A program made the position numbers and the translations under genes. This document shows, in pieces, positions 45,046 to 54,803 of a stretch of 64,000 nt of DNA (positions within the stretch are counted from its first letter, which is position 1; every line of letters begins with the position of its first letter). This DNA is from Micavibrio sp. (GTDB lineage: Bacteria; Pseudomonadota; Alphaproteobacteria; Micavibrionales; Micavibrionaceae): NCBI GenBank assembly GCA_030824805.1, contig JAPJRC010000002.1, positions 51,055 through 115,054 of the forward strand. The letters run 5' to 3'. The notes below the pieces were generated by a model that was not told the DNA's origin, did no database searches, and saw only the letters and a list, made by a program, of their open reading frames with translations.

Positions 45046-47063
45046 GCCGAAGCGAGCGCGTTTTCGCGGCCTAAGACAACGATGAAATTTTTCACATCGC
45101 TCTGAAATCCGATATCGCCATAAATCGTTGTGTTGTCGAGCGCCTTTGCATAGGCCGTGCGCATGGCGTCCTGCATGGAAAGCGTAAGCGGCAGTTCCGT
45201 GCGTACCGTAAGATCGACGCGGTTGCCGCGCACCAATCCATCGAGTTGCACTTCGCCCATGCGTGTAAGCGATACATCCATTACGAAATGTGTTGCGCCA
45301 TTGTCTGCGTCGCTGGCCTGTTCATCCGGCTCGCGGCGCACATGGAATAAAACCTTCGATATTTCGTTCTGGTACAAAAGCGGTATGGGATAGCTCTTCC
45401 ATTCCGTAGGCGCGGCATCTGTGCTTTGGTTGAGCGTTGATGTTTCGCCGGAGAGACGCAACAGCGCAGCTTCCTTTCCGAGCTTCTGGATCATCTCCAG
45501 TTTCTTTTCGCCCAGCCATCCCTGAATGTCGCCGGACTTCAACGCCGCCGCGAACAACAATACCGCAGGGCCGAAGCTTTGCGGGTTGGCGGGCGATGGG
45601 ATAACACGCCCCAATATCTGCGCGGCTTGCGGCGTCGCCTGGTAAAAGCTTTGAAAGACATCGTCGATAGCGGGCCATATGGATAGAGTCTGCAACAACG
45701 GTGCAAGGCTTCTCCATGCCGGGGGTAGTGATGAAACAGGTGCCGTTGGAATTTGCACCGCGTTCATAGGCATTGGGGTTTGAGTATTGTGTGTTTGCGG
45801 CGCGGTAATTGTCACCGGCGCCGATGGCGGGGATGATAACTGCGGCATCAATGTAATTTGCGATCCCGCAGGAAGCGTCGCGGAAGGTGCTTTGATGATG
45901 AAGTTCTGAGTTTCTCCGCTTTCCGCATTTATCACTATGGGGATGATAGGCTGGTTCTGCGGGGTGTGGTCGATCACGCTCACTGTAAAACTGCTTGTCT
46001 GTGGCATCGCTGGAATGACGGTTGTTTTTGATCCGGCAGGAGCAATTGCGGGGGGCATGCCCTCCGTCGTGGTTTGCGTAGCCATGATAGAGATACTCTG
46101 CGGTGTTGCCTGTTGCGGTTGCGCCGTGAACATCGTCTGGCCCGAAGGCGAGGTAATAGAAAGGATTTGCGCTTGCAAAACCATGGGTGCTTTCACGCTC
46201 GGCGCAATCATTTGCACAGTGGGGGGCGTTTGCAAGGGCAGCGGTTCCACAGCGTTTGGCAGTGTGGCAATGCTTGCTGGTTGTATCGCTATGGATGGCG
46301 CGTTTGGAAGAACTGATTTTACGGCCTGAAGCATTGTGGAGATCAATCCGCCTTGTGTTTTCTGCGCTGCGAGATTCGCCTGCGTGGCTGTCTGATTCAT
46401 AAGGGGCAGGGTTGCAGGATCATCGATGATGGGAGTTTGCGAAACGGTTGGTTGGTTTTGTGCAATTTCCATCGTCTGCGGCAGAGGCGTTAGTTGTACA
46501 ATTTGTCCGGCAGACAATGGCGGCAGAGGCGGCAATTGTTGAACCGGCGCGGATGGAGCGGCAGATGTCTGGGGCAGGGGTGCGGGTCTTGCCGTCACTG
46601 GCGGCAATTCGCCGTCAACAGGGGTGGATTGTTGCCCCTGCACGGGTGTTGATGGTTGCGGCGTCGGGCGCACCACCACATCCGGCTGATCCGCTACAGG
46701 CGTTTGCGGTACAGGAATGTTTGTGACCGGTGCCAGTGTTTGCGGCATTGGCACTGTTGGAACAGCAGCAGGCGCTGTGCGAACCGTTGCCTGACGCGGC
46801 GGGTGGCCGGCCGGAATATCGACCTCTATCTTTGTTCCCACTTGCGGCTGACGCCCGCGCATTTGTACATCGATTTCGCCTTGATCGGTTTTGATGCGGA
46901 TGGAGCCGTCTTTGTTTTGCGCGATGACTTCGCCTTCGATGCGGAGCGCGCGGCCATTGTCTTTGAGGGCATCAGGCAGTGATACAATTTGCACGACCTG
47001 CCCCTTGGGCGCAGGGGCCTGCGCGCCGCCGGGCATGGTGGGGGTGATGCCTGATCCGCTCAT
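45042..47063 (-). CDS. fliK: Probable flagellar hook-length control protein FliK
   Basis: The 673 residues begin with a folded part (about 15-95, VVQIVSLPDALKDNGRAL, GEVIAQNKDGSIRIKTDQGE), followed by a very long Pro/Gln/Thr/Val-rich stretch (about 100-440) of the kind that acts as a molecular ruler. The C-terminal domain (about 450-670) has the FliK pattern: VMDVSLTRMGEVQLDGLVRG, LTVRTELPLTLSMQDAM and a final sheet. The match to FliK is by domain layout and context between fliJ and flhFG. It is longer than typical FliK (400-600 residues). Confidence 0.7.
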   Translation of the reverse strand: MSGSGITPTMPGGAQAPAPKGQVVQIVSLPDALKDNGRALRIEGEVIAQNKDGSIRIKTDQGEIDVQMRGRQPQVGTKIEVDIPAGHPPRQATVRTAPAAVPTVPMPQTLAPVTNIPVPQTPVADQPDVVVRPTPQPSTPVQGQQSTPVDGELPPVTARPAPLPQTSAAPSAPVQQLPPLPPLSAGQIVQLTPLPQTMEIAQNQPTVSQTPIIDDPATLPLMNQTATQANLAAQKTQGGLISTMLQAVKSVLPNAPSIAIQPASIATLPNAVEPLPLQTPPTVQMIAPSVKAPMVLQAQILSITSPSGQTMFTAQPQQATPQSISIMATQTTTEGMPPAIAPAGSKTTVIPAMPQTSSFTVSVIDHTPQNQPIIPIVINAESGETQNFIIKAPSATLPAGSQITLMPQLSSPPSAPVTITAPQTHNTQTPMPMNAVQIPTAPVSSLPPAWRSLAPLLQTLSIWPAIDDVFQSFYQATPQAAQILGRVIPSPANPQSFGPAVLLFAAALKSGDIQGWLGEKKLEMIQKLGKEAALLRLSGETSTLNQSTDAAPTEWKSYPIPLLYQNEISKVLFHVRREPDEQASDADNGATHFVMDVSLTRMGEVQLDGLVRGNRVDLTVRTELPLTLSMQDAMRTAYAKALDNTTIYGDIGFQSDVKNFIVVLGRENALASA

Positions 47064-47105
47064 CCCTTTATTATACTGGGAAAATCTTAACCCGTCCCAA
47101 AGGAT

Positions 47106-47750
47106 TTAGCGGCGGTCCAGCACCACTTCGGCAGGAACGGCACGGTGAAATGGACGCATATCGGCTTCCGGTAACACGATACGGCGGTAATACATGATGC
47201 CTTCGTAGGGGATGGAGCCGTAGCCGAGGAAACGCGTGAAACGCCCGAAGTCCGCTTTTAAAGGATCGCGCACAGGCTGGCCGGAAAAATCACACTGTCG
47301 TGGAAGATAGGGCTTGCGGCATCCGCCTTCCTCGGTGATTTCGCGGTAAGACCAGAGATTGTTGGAATCCCGACGCAGATACAAGATCTCGGCAGGTTTG
47401 GATGGCGTTGCAGGTTTTGCATAGAAGGCGAGCACATGGCCGTCACGCGGACAATCGCCATGGAAGAATATACCGTCATCGCGGAGTTTGTTTTCCAACT
47501 GCGCTGAAGTTTCCGGCAATTGGCGCGAGGCGCAGGACATCATGTCTTCGATGGTTGGTTTTGTGAACAGATTTCCGGGTTTACATTCCGCAACCTGCGG
47601 GAGGTTCAGCGCATACGCATAAGGGCCCGTGATGTCTTTCATCTGCGCGGTTGCCCATGCCTGTGGATTGAAATTCACGGCCAGAGGCGGCCGGTAAAGG
47701 CGCGGCCGCGCTGTAACAGCTTCCTGAAAATTTTCAAACAAATCGCACAT
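47106..47750 (-). CDS. Unknown protein upstream of fliK
   Basis: The 214 residues (ATG at 47750) have no signal peptide or membrane helix. Features are several Cys (MCDLFENF, VAECKPGN, MMSCASRQ, GDCPRDGH, GGCRKPYL, RQCDFSG) and short conserved-looking blocks such as GYGSIPYEGIMYYRRIVLP at the C-terminus. No family is recognised. It ends 42 bp before the FliK-like gene on the same strand and may be co-transcribed with it, but a flagellar role is not shown. Confidence 0.72.
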   Translation of the reverse strand: MCDLFENFQEAVTARPRLYRPPLAVNFNPQAWATAQMKDITGPYAYALNLPQVAECKPGNLFTKPTIEDMMSCASRQLPETSAQLENKLRDDGIFFHGDCPRDGHVLAFYAKPATPSKPAEILYLRRDSNNLWSYREITEEGGCRKPYLPRQCDFSGQPVRDPLKADFGRFTRFLGYGSIPYEGIMYYRRIVLPEADMRPFHRAVPAEVVLDRR

Positions 47751-47812
47751 GCACACTCTCTAGGGTGCGCAGATATACAAAACGCGAATGGTTAATGTAA
47801 AGAAATAAAGGG

Positions 47813-48649
47813 TTAACCCGCAGCGTGCTTGCGGCCATCGGCCAGTTCGGACATCACGAACTGTGCGATTTTTTGCACATCTTCGGCGGCGTCCGAGTTT
47901 GGCGAGCGGATCAGGATAGGCGTCTGGTGACGAATGGAATCCTTTACGCGGAGGTCGGAACGCACCATGCCGGCGAGCGGCGGGGTGAGACGCAGAAAGT
48001 TTTCGCAGGCTTTGAGCAATGTTTTGTATGTGCGCTCGCCTTCGTGTTGCGAAGACGCCTGGTTGATAACGATGCTGATATGTTTGGACATGCCGGCGGC
48101 GGAGCCTAGCTTAATAAACGCATAAGCGTCGGTGAGGGACGTCGGCTCATCCGTTGCGACAAGCAAAGTTTTGGTCGCGGTGGCGGAGAGCATGCGCACC
48201 GTGCGGTCAACACCGGCGCCAAGATCCATGATAACGACATCGTACAGGTTCGCAACTTCCAGCAATTGGTCGCGAAGCAGCGTCAAACGTTGCGACGGCA
48301 GGGCGGAAAGGGATGCCTGGCCGGAGCGTCCGGCTACGATATCGAAACCGCCTTCTTCATAACGCTGTGCAACCTTGTCGAGGCCGAGGCGGCCACGGAT
48401 AACATCGTTCAGGTCGCGTTTGGGCATAAGGCCGAGTTGCACGTCCACATTCGCGAGACCTAGATCTCCGTCGAACAGCAGAACTTTCTTACCCGCTTTG
48501 GCCAGAGAATGGGCGAGGGTGATGGAGAACCACGTTTTGCCAACGCCGCCTTTGCCCGAAGCCACGGCTATCAGGTTCTTGCCGCGCCGGAACATCGGCG
48601 GGGCAGTCTGCGGTTCGTCTGGTTTTCTCTCAATCGTCATTTCGGACAT
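47813..48649 (-). CDS. flhG: MinD/ParA-family ATPase FlhG (flagellar number regulator)
   Basis: From the ATG at 48649 the 278 residues start with a short polar tail, then the deviant Walker A SGKGGVGKTWFSITLA, DGDLGLANVDVQLGL, and VVIMDLGAGVDRTVRM. The C-terminus is short and lacks a long amphipathic MinD helix. FlhG (YlxH, FleN) counters FlhF to limit flagellar number in polar-flagellate bacteria. It follows flhF by 4 nt. A longer frame upstream lies within flhF and is rejected. Confidence 0.9.
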   Translation of the reverse strand: MSEMTIERKPDEPQTAPPMFRRGKNLIAVASGKGGVGKTWFSITLAHSLAKAGKKVLLFDGDLGLANVDVQLGLMPKRDLNDVIRGRLGLDKVAQRYEEGGFDIVAGRSGQASLSALPSQRLTLLRDQLLEVANLYDVVIMDLGAGVDRTVRMLSATATKTLLVATDEPTSLTDAYAFIKLGSAAGMSKHISIVINQASSQHEGERTYKTLLKACENFLRLTPPLAGMVRSDLRVKDSIRHQTPILIRSPNSDAAEDVQKIAQFVMSELADGRKHAAG

Positions 48650-48653
48650 GAGT

Positions 48654-49676
48654 CTATCCTGCTTTTCTGGCGTTGGCGAGGCCCTGCGCGCTTTCTGCAC
48701 GTGGCATCAACATTTGTGTCAGGCGTTTGGCAGACATGGGGGAGAGCCCATCGGCCACTTTTGCCGTATTGGATACTTCTGCAAGACTTAGGCCACCCTG
48801 ATGCGCGGCGGAAAGCAACGAGCCGAGGCGGCGGGCAACATCCACCCGTGTGGGGATCATGGACCGCGCGCCGATGGTGGCAAAGACACGGGCTATCTCT
48901 CCCGATTCATCGGCGTCCATACCTGCGGGAATGACAAGAACCGGATCGCAGTCCGCGGTGCCTATCAGGCGGGCGAGCAGTTTCACCGATTCAGGATCGA
49001 ACGGGTTGACACCCGCCGTGTCGATAATGACCTGATCCGCGCCTTGCACTTCCTGAAGTCTTTCTTTCAACTCTTTGGGAGAGGCTGCTTTTTTGAGGTC
49101 GATCTTCATCAGGCGCGTGAACGCCTCCAGCTGTTCCACACCGCCCGCGCGGATCGTGTCCGTGGTGATGGCGGCGATCTTAAGACCCGATAACGCACCG
49201 CGTGCGGCGATTTTGGCGGCGGCAAGCGTTTTGCCTGCGCCGGGAGGGCCTACGAGAATTAAAGGTTTGCCGTAAGATTTCTGCGGAAGTGGTTTGAATT
49301 CAAAAAGATTTTGCAGGGCGGCAAAAAGTGCGTTGCGGGATTCCGTCAGGCCCATGATGTTGACGCTCGAGACCACCAGATCAAGCACATCGTCCGGTAC
49401 GGCGTGGCGGAGCATGACTTCGGTGATCTCTTCCACCACAGTCGCATCGTCATCATCGTCGGCATATTGCCAATCGTCGGCGGAGAGGCCGGATGCCGCC
49501 GAAATCGGTTTCGGCATGGTGGCCTCGGTATCCTTGTCGATCGCGGCGGTAACACGCACGCCCTTGCCGCCCGGAATTTCCTGCGTGGAGACAATAATAG
49601 CGTCTTCGCCGAGGGTTTCGCGGATCATTTGCATGGCTTCTTTCATCGTGTTGGCCGTAAAGGATTTAAGCCGCAT
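48654..49676 (-). CDS. flhF: SRP-type GTPase FlhF (flagellar placement)
   Basis: FlhF is the SRP-like GTPase that marks the site of flagellum assembly. The 340 residues have an N-terminal basic part (MRLKSFTANTMKEAMQMIRE), an N-domain, and a G-domain with VGPPGAGKTLAAAK (P-loop), TTDTIRAGGVEQLEAF, IDTAGVNPFD and ILPA-like strand VLVIPAGMDADE. The B domain is shorter than in most FlhF. The start is ATG with a near-match CtrA site about 70 bp upstream. It is followed by flhG. Confidence 0.92.
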   Translation of the reverse strand: MRLKSFTANTMKEAMQMIRETLGEDAIIVSTQEIPGGKGVRVTAAIDKDTEATMPKPISAASGLSADDWQYADDDDDATVVEEITEVMLRHAVPDDVLDLVVSSVNIMGLTESRNALFAALQNLFEFKPLPQKSYGKPLILVGPPGAGKTLAAAKIAARGALSGLKIAAITTDTIRAGGVEQLEAFTRLMKIDLKKAASPKELKERLQEVQGADQVIIDTAGVNPFDPESVKLLARLIGTADCDPVLVIPAGMDADESGEIARVFATIGARSMIPTRVDVARRLGSLLSAAHQGGLSLAEVSNTAKVADGLSPMSAKRLTQMLMPRAESAQGLANARKAG

Positions 49677-49745
49677 GAGTGGGGTTACTTCGAATCAATG
49701 AATTATACGTATTCCAGAATCACTGTAACAGAGGGTACTAGGATT

Positions 49746-49760
49746 TTAAAGATTTGGTAA
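49746..49760 (-). promoter_or_regulatory. Candidate CtrA-type binding site upstream of flhF (7 of 8 bases)
   Basis: On the plus strand TTAA, seven bases, GTAA; read toward flhF it is TTAC-N7-TTAA. It lies about 70 bp upstream of the flhF ATG in the divergent spacer with the 232-residue gene. Single mismatch; candidate only. Confidence 0.35.
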
Positions 49761-49839
49761 CGATATTATGGATTAAAAGCGGATCAGCCGCCAAAAGCAT
49801 TTTCTTGCTAAGATTTTCATAACTAAATATATTGCCAGC

Positions 49840-50538
49840 ATGAATTTGTCACAGGAAATGAAACACTGGAACAAGATAGACTGCGCCGACAGCCTGAGCG
49901 GTTTCTTTGCGGCCATGAACATGCCGCTGCCGGAAAAAGGCCAGTTCACACGCACACGTGACAAAGGGGCGCTGGTTTTTCTGGATGAGCCGGCATGCGT
50001 TATGCGGCTTATCGATCGCGTGAAATTTCCTTCCATTGTGCATCCGCTGGTTCTTCAGCCGCTTTTCAAAAAGGATGTGGGGCCGTTCCGCATAGAAATC
50101 TGTCCCGGCATTGCCTCTCCGCCGCGCGAGGAGGACATGATTGTCAGCGCGCGGCAATTGATCGCAGATAAAATTCACTTTCCAAGCTTTTTGGAAATCC
50201 GGGAGGACAATTTCGGCTATCTGCCTGCCACGTTAAACCAGCCGCGTGTGGCGGTTGTTCTCGATATGGATGCGATCGAGGATCGTCGCAGCGAAAAACT
50301 ATCGAGCGAAAACCGTCAGTCGGAAATATTCGCCCCGGCAGTAAGAGCGTTTCAGAATGCATGGCCGGATGATGCGTTAGTGCCCGACGCTGGCAAATTA
50401 CAGCAGGCGTGGAAAGTATGCGCCGGTTTAAAACAAGACGGTGTGTGTGTTGCCGGTTGGCAGGCAAGCACATATTACGGCGGAGATTACAAGGGCGCGA
50501 AAAGCAGCGGAATCAACTACGCCGCAGCCTGGATCTGA
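49840..50538 (+). CDS. Unknown protein of 232 residues
   Basis: There is no signal peptide or membrane segment. Blocks that stand out are CADSLSGFFAAMNMPLPEKGQ, LIDRVKFPSIVHPLVLQPLF and an aromatic C-terminus AGWQASTYYGGDYKGAKSSG. I recognise no family. The gene is divergent from flhF and its stop directly abuts that of the convergent holin-like gene, with no intervening base. Codon use is like its neighbours. Confidence 0.72.
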   Translation: MNLSQEMKHWNKIDCADSLSGFFAAMNMPLPEKGQFTRTRDKGALVFLDEPACVMRLIDRVKFPSIVHPLVLQPLFKKDVGPFRIEICPGIASPPREEDMIVSARQLIADKIHFPSFLEIREDNFGYLPATLNQPRVAVVLDMDAIEDRRSEKLSSENRQSEIFAPAVRAFQNAWPDDALVPDAGKLQQAWKVCAGLKQDGVCVAGWQASTYYGGDYKGAKSSGINYAAAWI

Positions 50539-50883
50539 TTAATCCTTATCCAGAAACAATGTCCGGAGGATCATGTTCACGATGCTGAGCACAATCGCGC
50601 CGAAGAAGGCCGCAAGGAAACCGGAGATCGCAAAACCTGGAACGATCTGTGCCGCCACCAGAAGCATCAGTCCGTTAATGATTAGCCAGACCAGCCCGAG
50701 GGTGGCGATGGTAAAGGGCAGCGTCACCAATTTCAGGACGAAGCCAAGTGTGGCGTTGACCAGACCGATGACCACCGCGGCGATAAGTGCGGAGCCGAGG
50801 CTGGCAACGTTGAAGCCGGGCACAATTTCCGAGACGAGCCATACGGCGACGGCGGACAGGAACCAATGGATGAGTATCTTCAT
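50539..50883 (-). CDS. Four-helix membrane protein, phage-holin superfamily IV / YvlD-like
   Basis: The 114 residues hold four transmembrane helices (about 5-22, 28-50, 55-78 and 82-105) with the YvlD-like IVPGFNVASLGSALIAAVV and NATLGFVLKLVTLPFTIAT patterns. These chromosomal proteins are grouped with mycobacterial phage holins but are not linked to lysis here, since no phage genes are nearby. It is 37 bp behind the DUF3137 gene and may be in the same transcript. Confidence 0.88.
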   Translation of the reverse strand: MKILIHWFLSAVAVWLVSEIVPGFNVASLGSALIAAVVIGLVNATLGFVLKLVTLPFTIATLGLVWLIINGLMLLVAAQIVPGFAISGFLAAFFGAIVLSIVNMILRTLFLDKD

Positions 50884-50920
50884 ATTATAAGCCTCCAGCT
50901 TTTCACCATATTATAACAAT

Positions 50921-51859
50921 TTATGGCGCTGTGTAGGGGTTAAGCTTCAAGCTATCCACGATAGCCCCGTAAATTTTAAGTTCCTGAATCAGGGAATCTA
51001 TATCCGCCTCGGTCAATGGATGGAAAAAATGCCCGAGCTGGAACATGTCGTGTTTGTAACGCGCGTGGATTAGCAATTCATTGGTGCGGAAACTTGCTTC
51101 GATGTCTTGCGTGTTCAGCAGGGACGCAAGCTCCATGAACTTTTCCATGAAGGCGGGATGAAAGGCTATACGCGCTTCGGTCTGGTTGGTGGTCAGCACC
51201 TCGAACGCGTCTGCAAAACGGGGGCTTACAAGGCCGACGGATTGATAGTGCCCCAAGTTTTTCTTCACGAAGCGCCTTAAAAAAGTCCGCGCTGTCTTTT
51301 TTGTGAATAGGATCGTGTGTGCGGGAAGGTCGCGTTTGAGTTTTATCAGGATATAAAGGCCGGAACCGACCGAACGTTCGTGCCATTCACGCACAGAGTC
51401 TGCGTGCGTGCTGCGCACCGCGTCAATTTCCTGAAAACGGATATGATAACCATGCAGGTTCAGGGAGTATCCTTCTTCGCGGTACAGGCGGCAATGGGCG
51501 GGAAGAATTTCATGACGCGCCATTTCGTCCGCCTCGATGATACCCCACGCTTTGTACGCGTTGCCGAATATCGCGCGGCAGATAATGGCTGAAAGTGGCT
51601 TGTTCAAAAGCCACTGGTTGCGGCGTAGCAGGCGGTAAATAAGAAGCGATGGTATTAAAGCGATGAGCAGACAACCTGCTATATAACCGAGAACGTCTTC
51701 TTGTGGCACACCGAGCATGCCAAGGCAGAAAACAATCACGAACGAACCGAAGACGGAGCGCACGGCGGCACGACGCTTGTTTTCGACGCGTTCAATGTCC
51801 GCTGCAAATTGCTCCCAGAGAGTGTGGCAGGATGTTTCAAGAAATTGCGGTTCAGCCAT
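50921..51859 (-). CDS. DUF3137 domain membrane protein
   Basis: The 312 residues have two transmembrane helices close together (about 35-52 and 58-77) and a large cytosolic domain. The domain has the DUF3137 pattern: IIEADEMARHEILPAHCRLYREEGYSL, FQEIDAV, then ILIKLKRDLPAHTILFTKK and the late HPLTEADIDSLIQELK. The function of the family is unknown. It is 5 nt downstream of the rhomboid gene, so the two are co-transcribed. Confidence 0.85.
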   Translation of the reverse strand: MAEPQFLETSCHTLWEQFAADIERVENKRRAAVRSVFGSFVIVFCLGMLGVPQEDVLGYIAGCLLIALIPSLLIYRLLRRNQWLLNKPLSAIICRAIFGNAYKAWGIIEADEMARHEILPAHCRLYREEGYSLNLHGYHIRFQEIDAVRSTHADSVREWHERSVGSGLYILIKLKRDLPAHTILFTKKTARTFLRRFVKKNLGHYQSVGLVSPRFADAFEVLTTNQTEARIAFHPAFMEKFMELASLLNTQDIEASFRTNELLIHARYKHDMFQLGHFFHPLTEADIDSLIQELKIYGAIVDSLKLNPYTAP

Positions 51860-51864
51860 TCGGT

Positions 51865-52680
51865 TTATTCAAGGTTATATTTATCCCACACGCTGTCACC
51901 GTTATTTTGTGACGGGCGGGGGCTATATTTGGGGCCCAAGCCAGATTTTGCGCCGAGCTTGGCCAGCATTTCATCGCGGCGTGATGTTACGGGCTTATAA
52001 CGGACCCAGACACCGTTGGGTAAAATATATCCGTCATAATCACTGTCATATTGTTTAAGTATGCGGCCAAAGATAACGCCCAAAAGAAAGCCGGAAATAT
52101 GGGCCATGTAGGATATTCGGCCTTGCGAATTGTCGACGAGATAAAAGCCGATTATGTCGAGGATGAACCACGAAAGCATAAGAAAGAAGGCTTTGATTTC
52201 AGTGATGAGGGGAAGCCAGATCGGCCCGAACATAACCTGTATTTCCGCTTTGGGAAATAAAATGAAATATGCGCCGCAGCAGGCCATGATTGCGCCGCTC
52301 GCTCCCAAATGGGGAATGATAGAATTCGGAGAAAAACAGGCGGCGGTAAAAGATGTGACAACAGCGGCCATCACGTAGAAAAGCAGGAAACGCATACGGC
52401 CGAACGCATGTTCTATGTTGTCGGCAAAGATTAGAAGAATGATCATATTCCCGAGCAGGTGGAATAGATCCGCATGAAGAAAAGTATTGGTCAGCAACGT
52501 GGCCCATTCATTCCGTTGAAACAATTCAGCGGGTATCAGCGCAAACTGATCTAAAAAGCGGGTGAAGCCTTTTTCGGAAAGAAGGGCTTCAAACAGGAAA
52601 ATTAAAGTACATAGAATCGCAATGCCGTAACAGCAATAAGGCCGCGTGTCGTGAGGGTTGAATTCTTTAAGAATTAACAT
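51865..52680 (-). CDS. Rhomboid family intramembrane serine protease
   Basis: The 271 residues have six to seven membrane helices. The catalytic Ser is in PHLGASGAIMACCG (helix 4) and the His in YMAHISGFLLG (helix 6), and the L1/helix 2 residues LHADLFHLLGNMIIL are conserved. The C-terminal tail (about 60 residues) is cytosolic and polar. Rhomboids cut membrane proteins within the bilayer; the target here is unknown. The ATG shares one base with the flhA stop (TGATG), which places it in the flhA transcript. Confidence 0.93.
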   Translation of the reverse strand: MLILKEFNPHDTRPYCCYGIAILCTLIFLFEALLSEKGFTRFLDQFALIPAELFQRNEWATLLTNTFLHADLFHLLGNMIILLIFADNIEHAFGRMRFLLFYVMAAVVTSFTAACFSPNSIIPHLGASGAIMACCGAYFILFPKAEIQVMFGPIWLPLITEIKAFFLMLSWFILDIIGFYLVDNSQGRISYMAHISGFLLGVIFGRILKQYDSDYDGYILPNGVWVRYKPVTSRRDEMLAKLGAKSGLGPKYSPRPSQNNGDSVWDKYNLE

Positions 52681-54803
52681 CAGACCTGACCGAGCGTTCT
52701 GATTTTTGCCTTTGGATGGATTTCGTTTTGCGACATGACAATTGTCGATGGGCGGAAGCGCTCGATGACCGAACGCACGAACGGGCGGATGGAGGGCGAG
52801 GTGAGCAGCACGGGTGTTTCACCGACAGCCATGAATTTGTCGTAGGCTTCACGCACCGCCGTGATGAAGTTCTGGAGCTGCGTGGGGGCCATTGCGAGTT
52901 GTCTGTCCTCACCATCGCCGAGCAGGGACTCGCTGAAGGATTGTTCCCATTCCGGTGAAAGCGTGAGCAGCGGCACGAAACCGGATGCGTTGGTGTTGGC
53001 ATCGCAAATCTGGCGTGCGAGGCGGGAGCGCACATGCTCAGTTATGTACGCAATGTTCTTTGTATATACGGTTGCTTCCGAGATACCTTCGAGAATGGTC
53101 GGAAGATCGCGCACCGACACACGCTCGGAAACGAGATTTTGCAGGATACGCTGCAGGCCGCCCACCGTCATGTGGCCCGGAATAACATCGGCGACCAGCT
53201 TCTGGTATTCCTTCGGCAATTCGTCGAGTAGTTTTTGCGTCTCGGCATAAGAGAGTAGGTCGGCCATGTTGTCTTTGACGAGCTCGGTGATGTGCGTCGT
53301 GATAACGGTCGGTGCATCGACAACGGTATAGCCTTTGAAGTGCGCTTCCTCGCGGTATTGTTCGTCGATCCACATGGCGGGAAGCCCAAAGGTCGGTTCT
53401 ACCGTGTTTTCGCCCGGAAGCGTAATGGGCGCGCCGGTCGGGTCCATACACATCAGCATGCCCGCACGCACTTCGCCGCGACCCGCTTCGATTTCCTTGA
53501 TTTTCACAAAGTACGAGTTGGCAGGAAGCTGCAAATTGTCCTGAATGCGCACGGCGGGGAGAACATAGCCCATATCCTCTGCGAGCTGGCGGCGCAGGCC
53601 TTTGATCTGGTCGGTCAGTTTGTTACCGCCTTCGCCCTGAACGAGGGACAGCAAACCATAGCCGAGTTCAAGGCGGATGATATCCATCGCCAGCGCCTTG
53701 GAGATTGGTTCTTCCGCGGGCTTTGCGCCCGGTGATCCGGGTTTCGGCGGAAGCGCGGCGATGGCCTTTTGTTCTTTCTCCACCTCCTGGCGTTTCCACG
53801 ACATGTAGGCGAGGCCGCCGAACACCGTCGCCATAAATGCGAACGGCGTGAATGGAAGGCCGGGTGTGATGGCTGTAGCAAGCATCAGGATCGCGGTGAA
53901 GGCCATCGCCTTCGGATAGCGCGAGAACTGGTCGAGCAGGGCTTTGTCCGCGGTGCCTTCGACGCCTGCCTTTGAAACCAGAAGACCGGCGGAGATGGAT
54001 ACGATCAGGGCAGGGATCTGCGAGACGAGACCTTCACCGATGGTGAGAATGGTGTATGTCTGCGCGGCATCGCCAAGGCTCATGCCTTCCTGCACGGTGC
54101 CGATGATAATGCCGCCGATTATGTTGATGAACACGATCAGCAAGGCGGCGATAGCATCGCCGCGCACGAACTTCGCCGCACCGTCCATAGCCCCGAAGAA
54201 GCCGCTTTCCTGTTCAAGTTCCTTGCGGCGGATTTTCGCTTCGTCTTCGGTGATCAGGCCGGATGACAAATCGGAGTCGATCGCCATCTGCTTGCCTGGC
54301 ATGGCATCCAAGCTGAAACGCGCCGCGACTTCTGCGATACGGCCCGAACCCTTGGTAACAACCACAAAGTTGATGATGATAAGGATCGCGAACACCACCG
54401 CGCCGACAATAAAGTTGCCGGAAATGATGAGGCCGCCGAACGCCTGAATAATATGACCGGCTGAATCTGTGCCTTCGTGCCCGTGCGCGAGAATAAGACG
54501 CGTGGCCGCGATGTTGAGGCCGAGGCGGAGCGCCGTCGAGATCAGCAGCACGGTGGGGAAGGTTGAGAATTCGAGCGGTCTTCCGATGGACAGGGTCAGC
54601 ATCAGGATAAAAACCGAGAAGAGAATGGAGATCGCCAGTCCCAGATCCAGTAGGAAGGTGGGAATCGGGATCAGCATGAAAATCAGGATCGTGACGATGC
54701 CGATGGCCAGAACCGTGTCGCCGCGCAGCACGCCGCTCAAGGCGCTTTTCGCCGCGGATGTGCCGCCGGTTCCGGCGGAGGGTATGGGGGACGGTACGGC
54801 CAT
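52680..54803 (-). CDS. flhA: Flagellar export gate protein FlhA
   Basis: FlhA is the large membrane subunit of the flagellar export gate. The 707 residues have eight N-terminal membrane helices (about 25-320) including the FHIPEP-family cytosolic loop (VTKGSGRIAEVAARFSLDAM, FFGAMDGAAKFVRGDAIA), then a cytosolic domain (about 370-690) with SYAETQKLLDELPKEYQKLV and the chaperone-docking region. No Shine-Dalgarno is obvious before the ATG. The rhomboid gene is translationally coupled downstream. Confidence 0.97.
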   Translation of the reverse strand: MAVPSPIPSAGTGGTSAAKSALSGVLRGDTVLAIGIVTILIFMLIPIPTFLLDLGLAISILFSVFILMLTLSIGRPLEFSTFPTVLLISTALRLGLNIAATRLILAHGHEGTDSAGHIIQAFGGLIISGNFIVGAVVFAILIIINFVVVTKGSGRIAEVAARFSLDAMPGKQMAIDSDLSSGLITEDEAKIRRKELEQESGFFGAMDGAAKFVRGDAIAALLIVFINIIGGIIIGTVQEGMSLGDAAQTYTILTIGEGLVSQIPALIVSISAGLLVSKAGVEGTADKALLDQFSRYPKAMAFTAILMLATAITPGLPFTPFAFMATVFGGLAYMSWKRQEVEKEQKAIAALPPKPGSPGAKPAEEPISKALAMDIIRLELGYGLLSLVQGEGGNKLTDQIKGLRRQLAEDMGYVLPAVRIQDNLQLPANSYFVKIKEIEAGRGEVRAGMLMCMDPTGAPITLPGENTVEPTFGLPAMWIDEQYREEAHFKGYTVVDAPTVITTHITELVKDNMADLLSYAETQKLLDELPKEYQKLVADVIPGHMTVGGLQRILQNLVSERVSVRDLPTILEGISEATVYTKNIAYITEHVRSRLARQICDANTNASGFVPLLTLSPEWEQSFSESLLGDGEDRQLAMAPTQLQNFITAVREAYDKFMAVGETPVLLTSPSIRPFVRSVIERFRPSTIVMSQNEIHPKAKIRTLGQV

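Noticed and set aside
50539..50883. Holin-like gene as a sign of a prophage
   Set aside because: No phage structural, lysis or integrase genes are near; the protein is of the chromosomal YvlD-like type.
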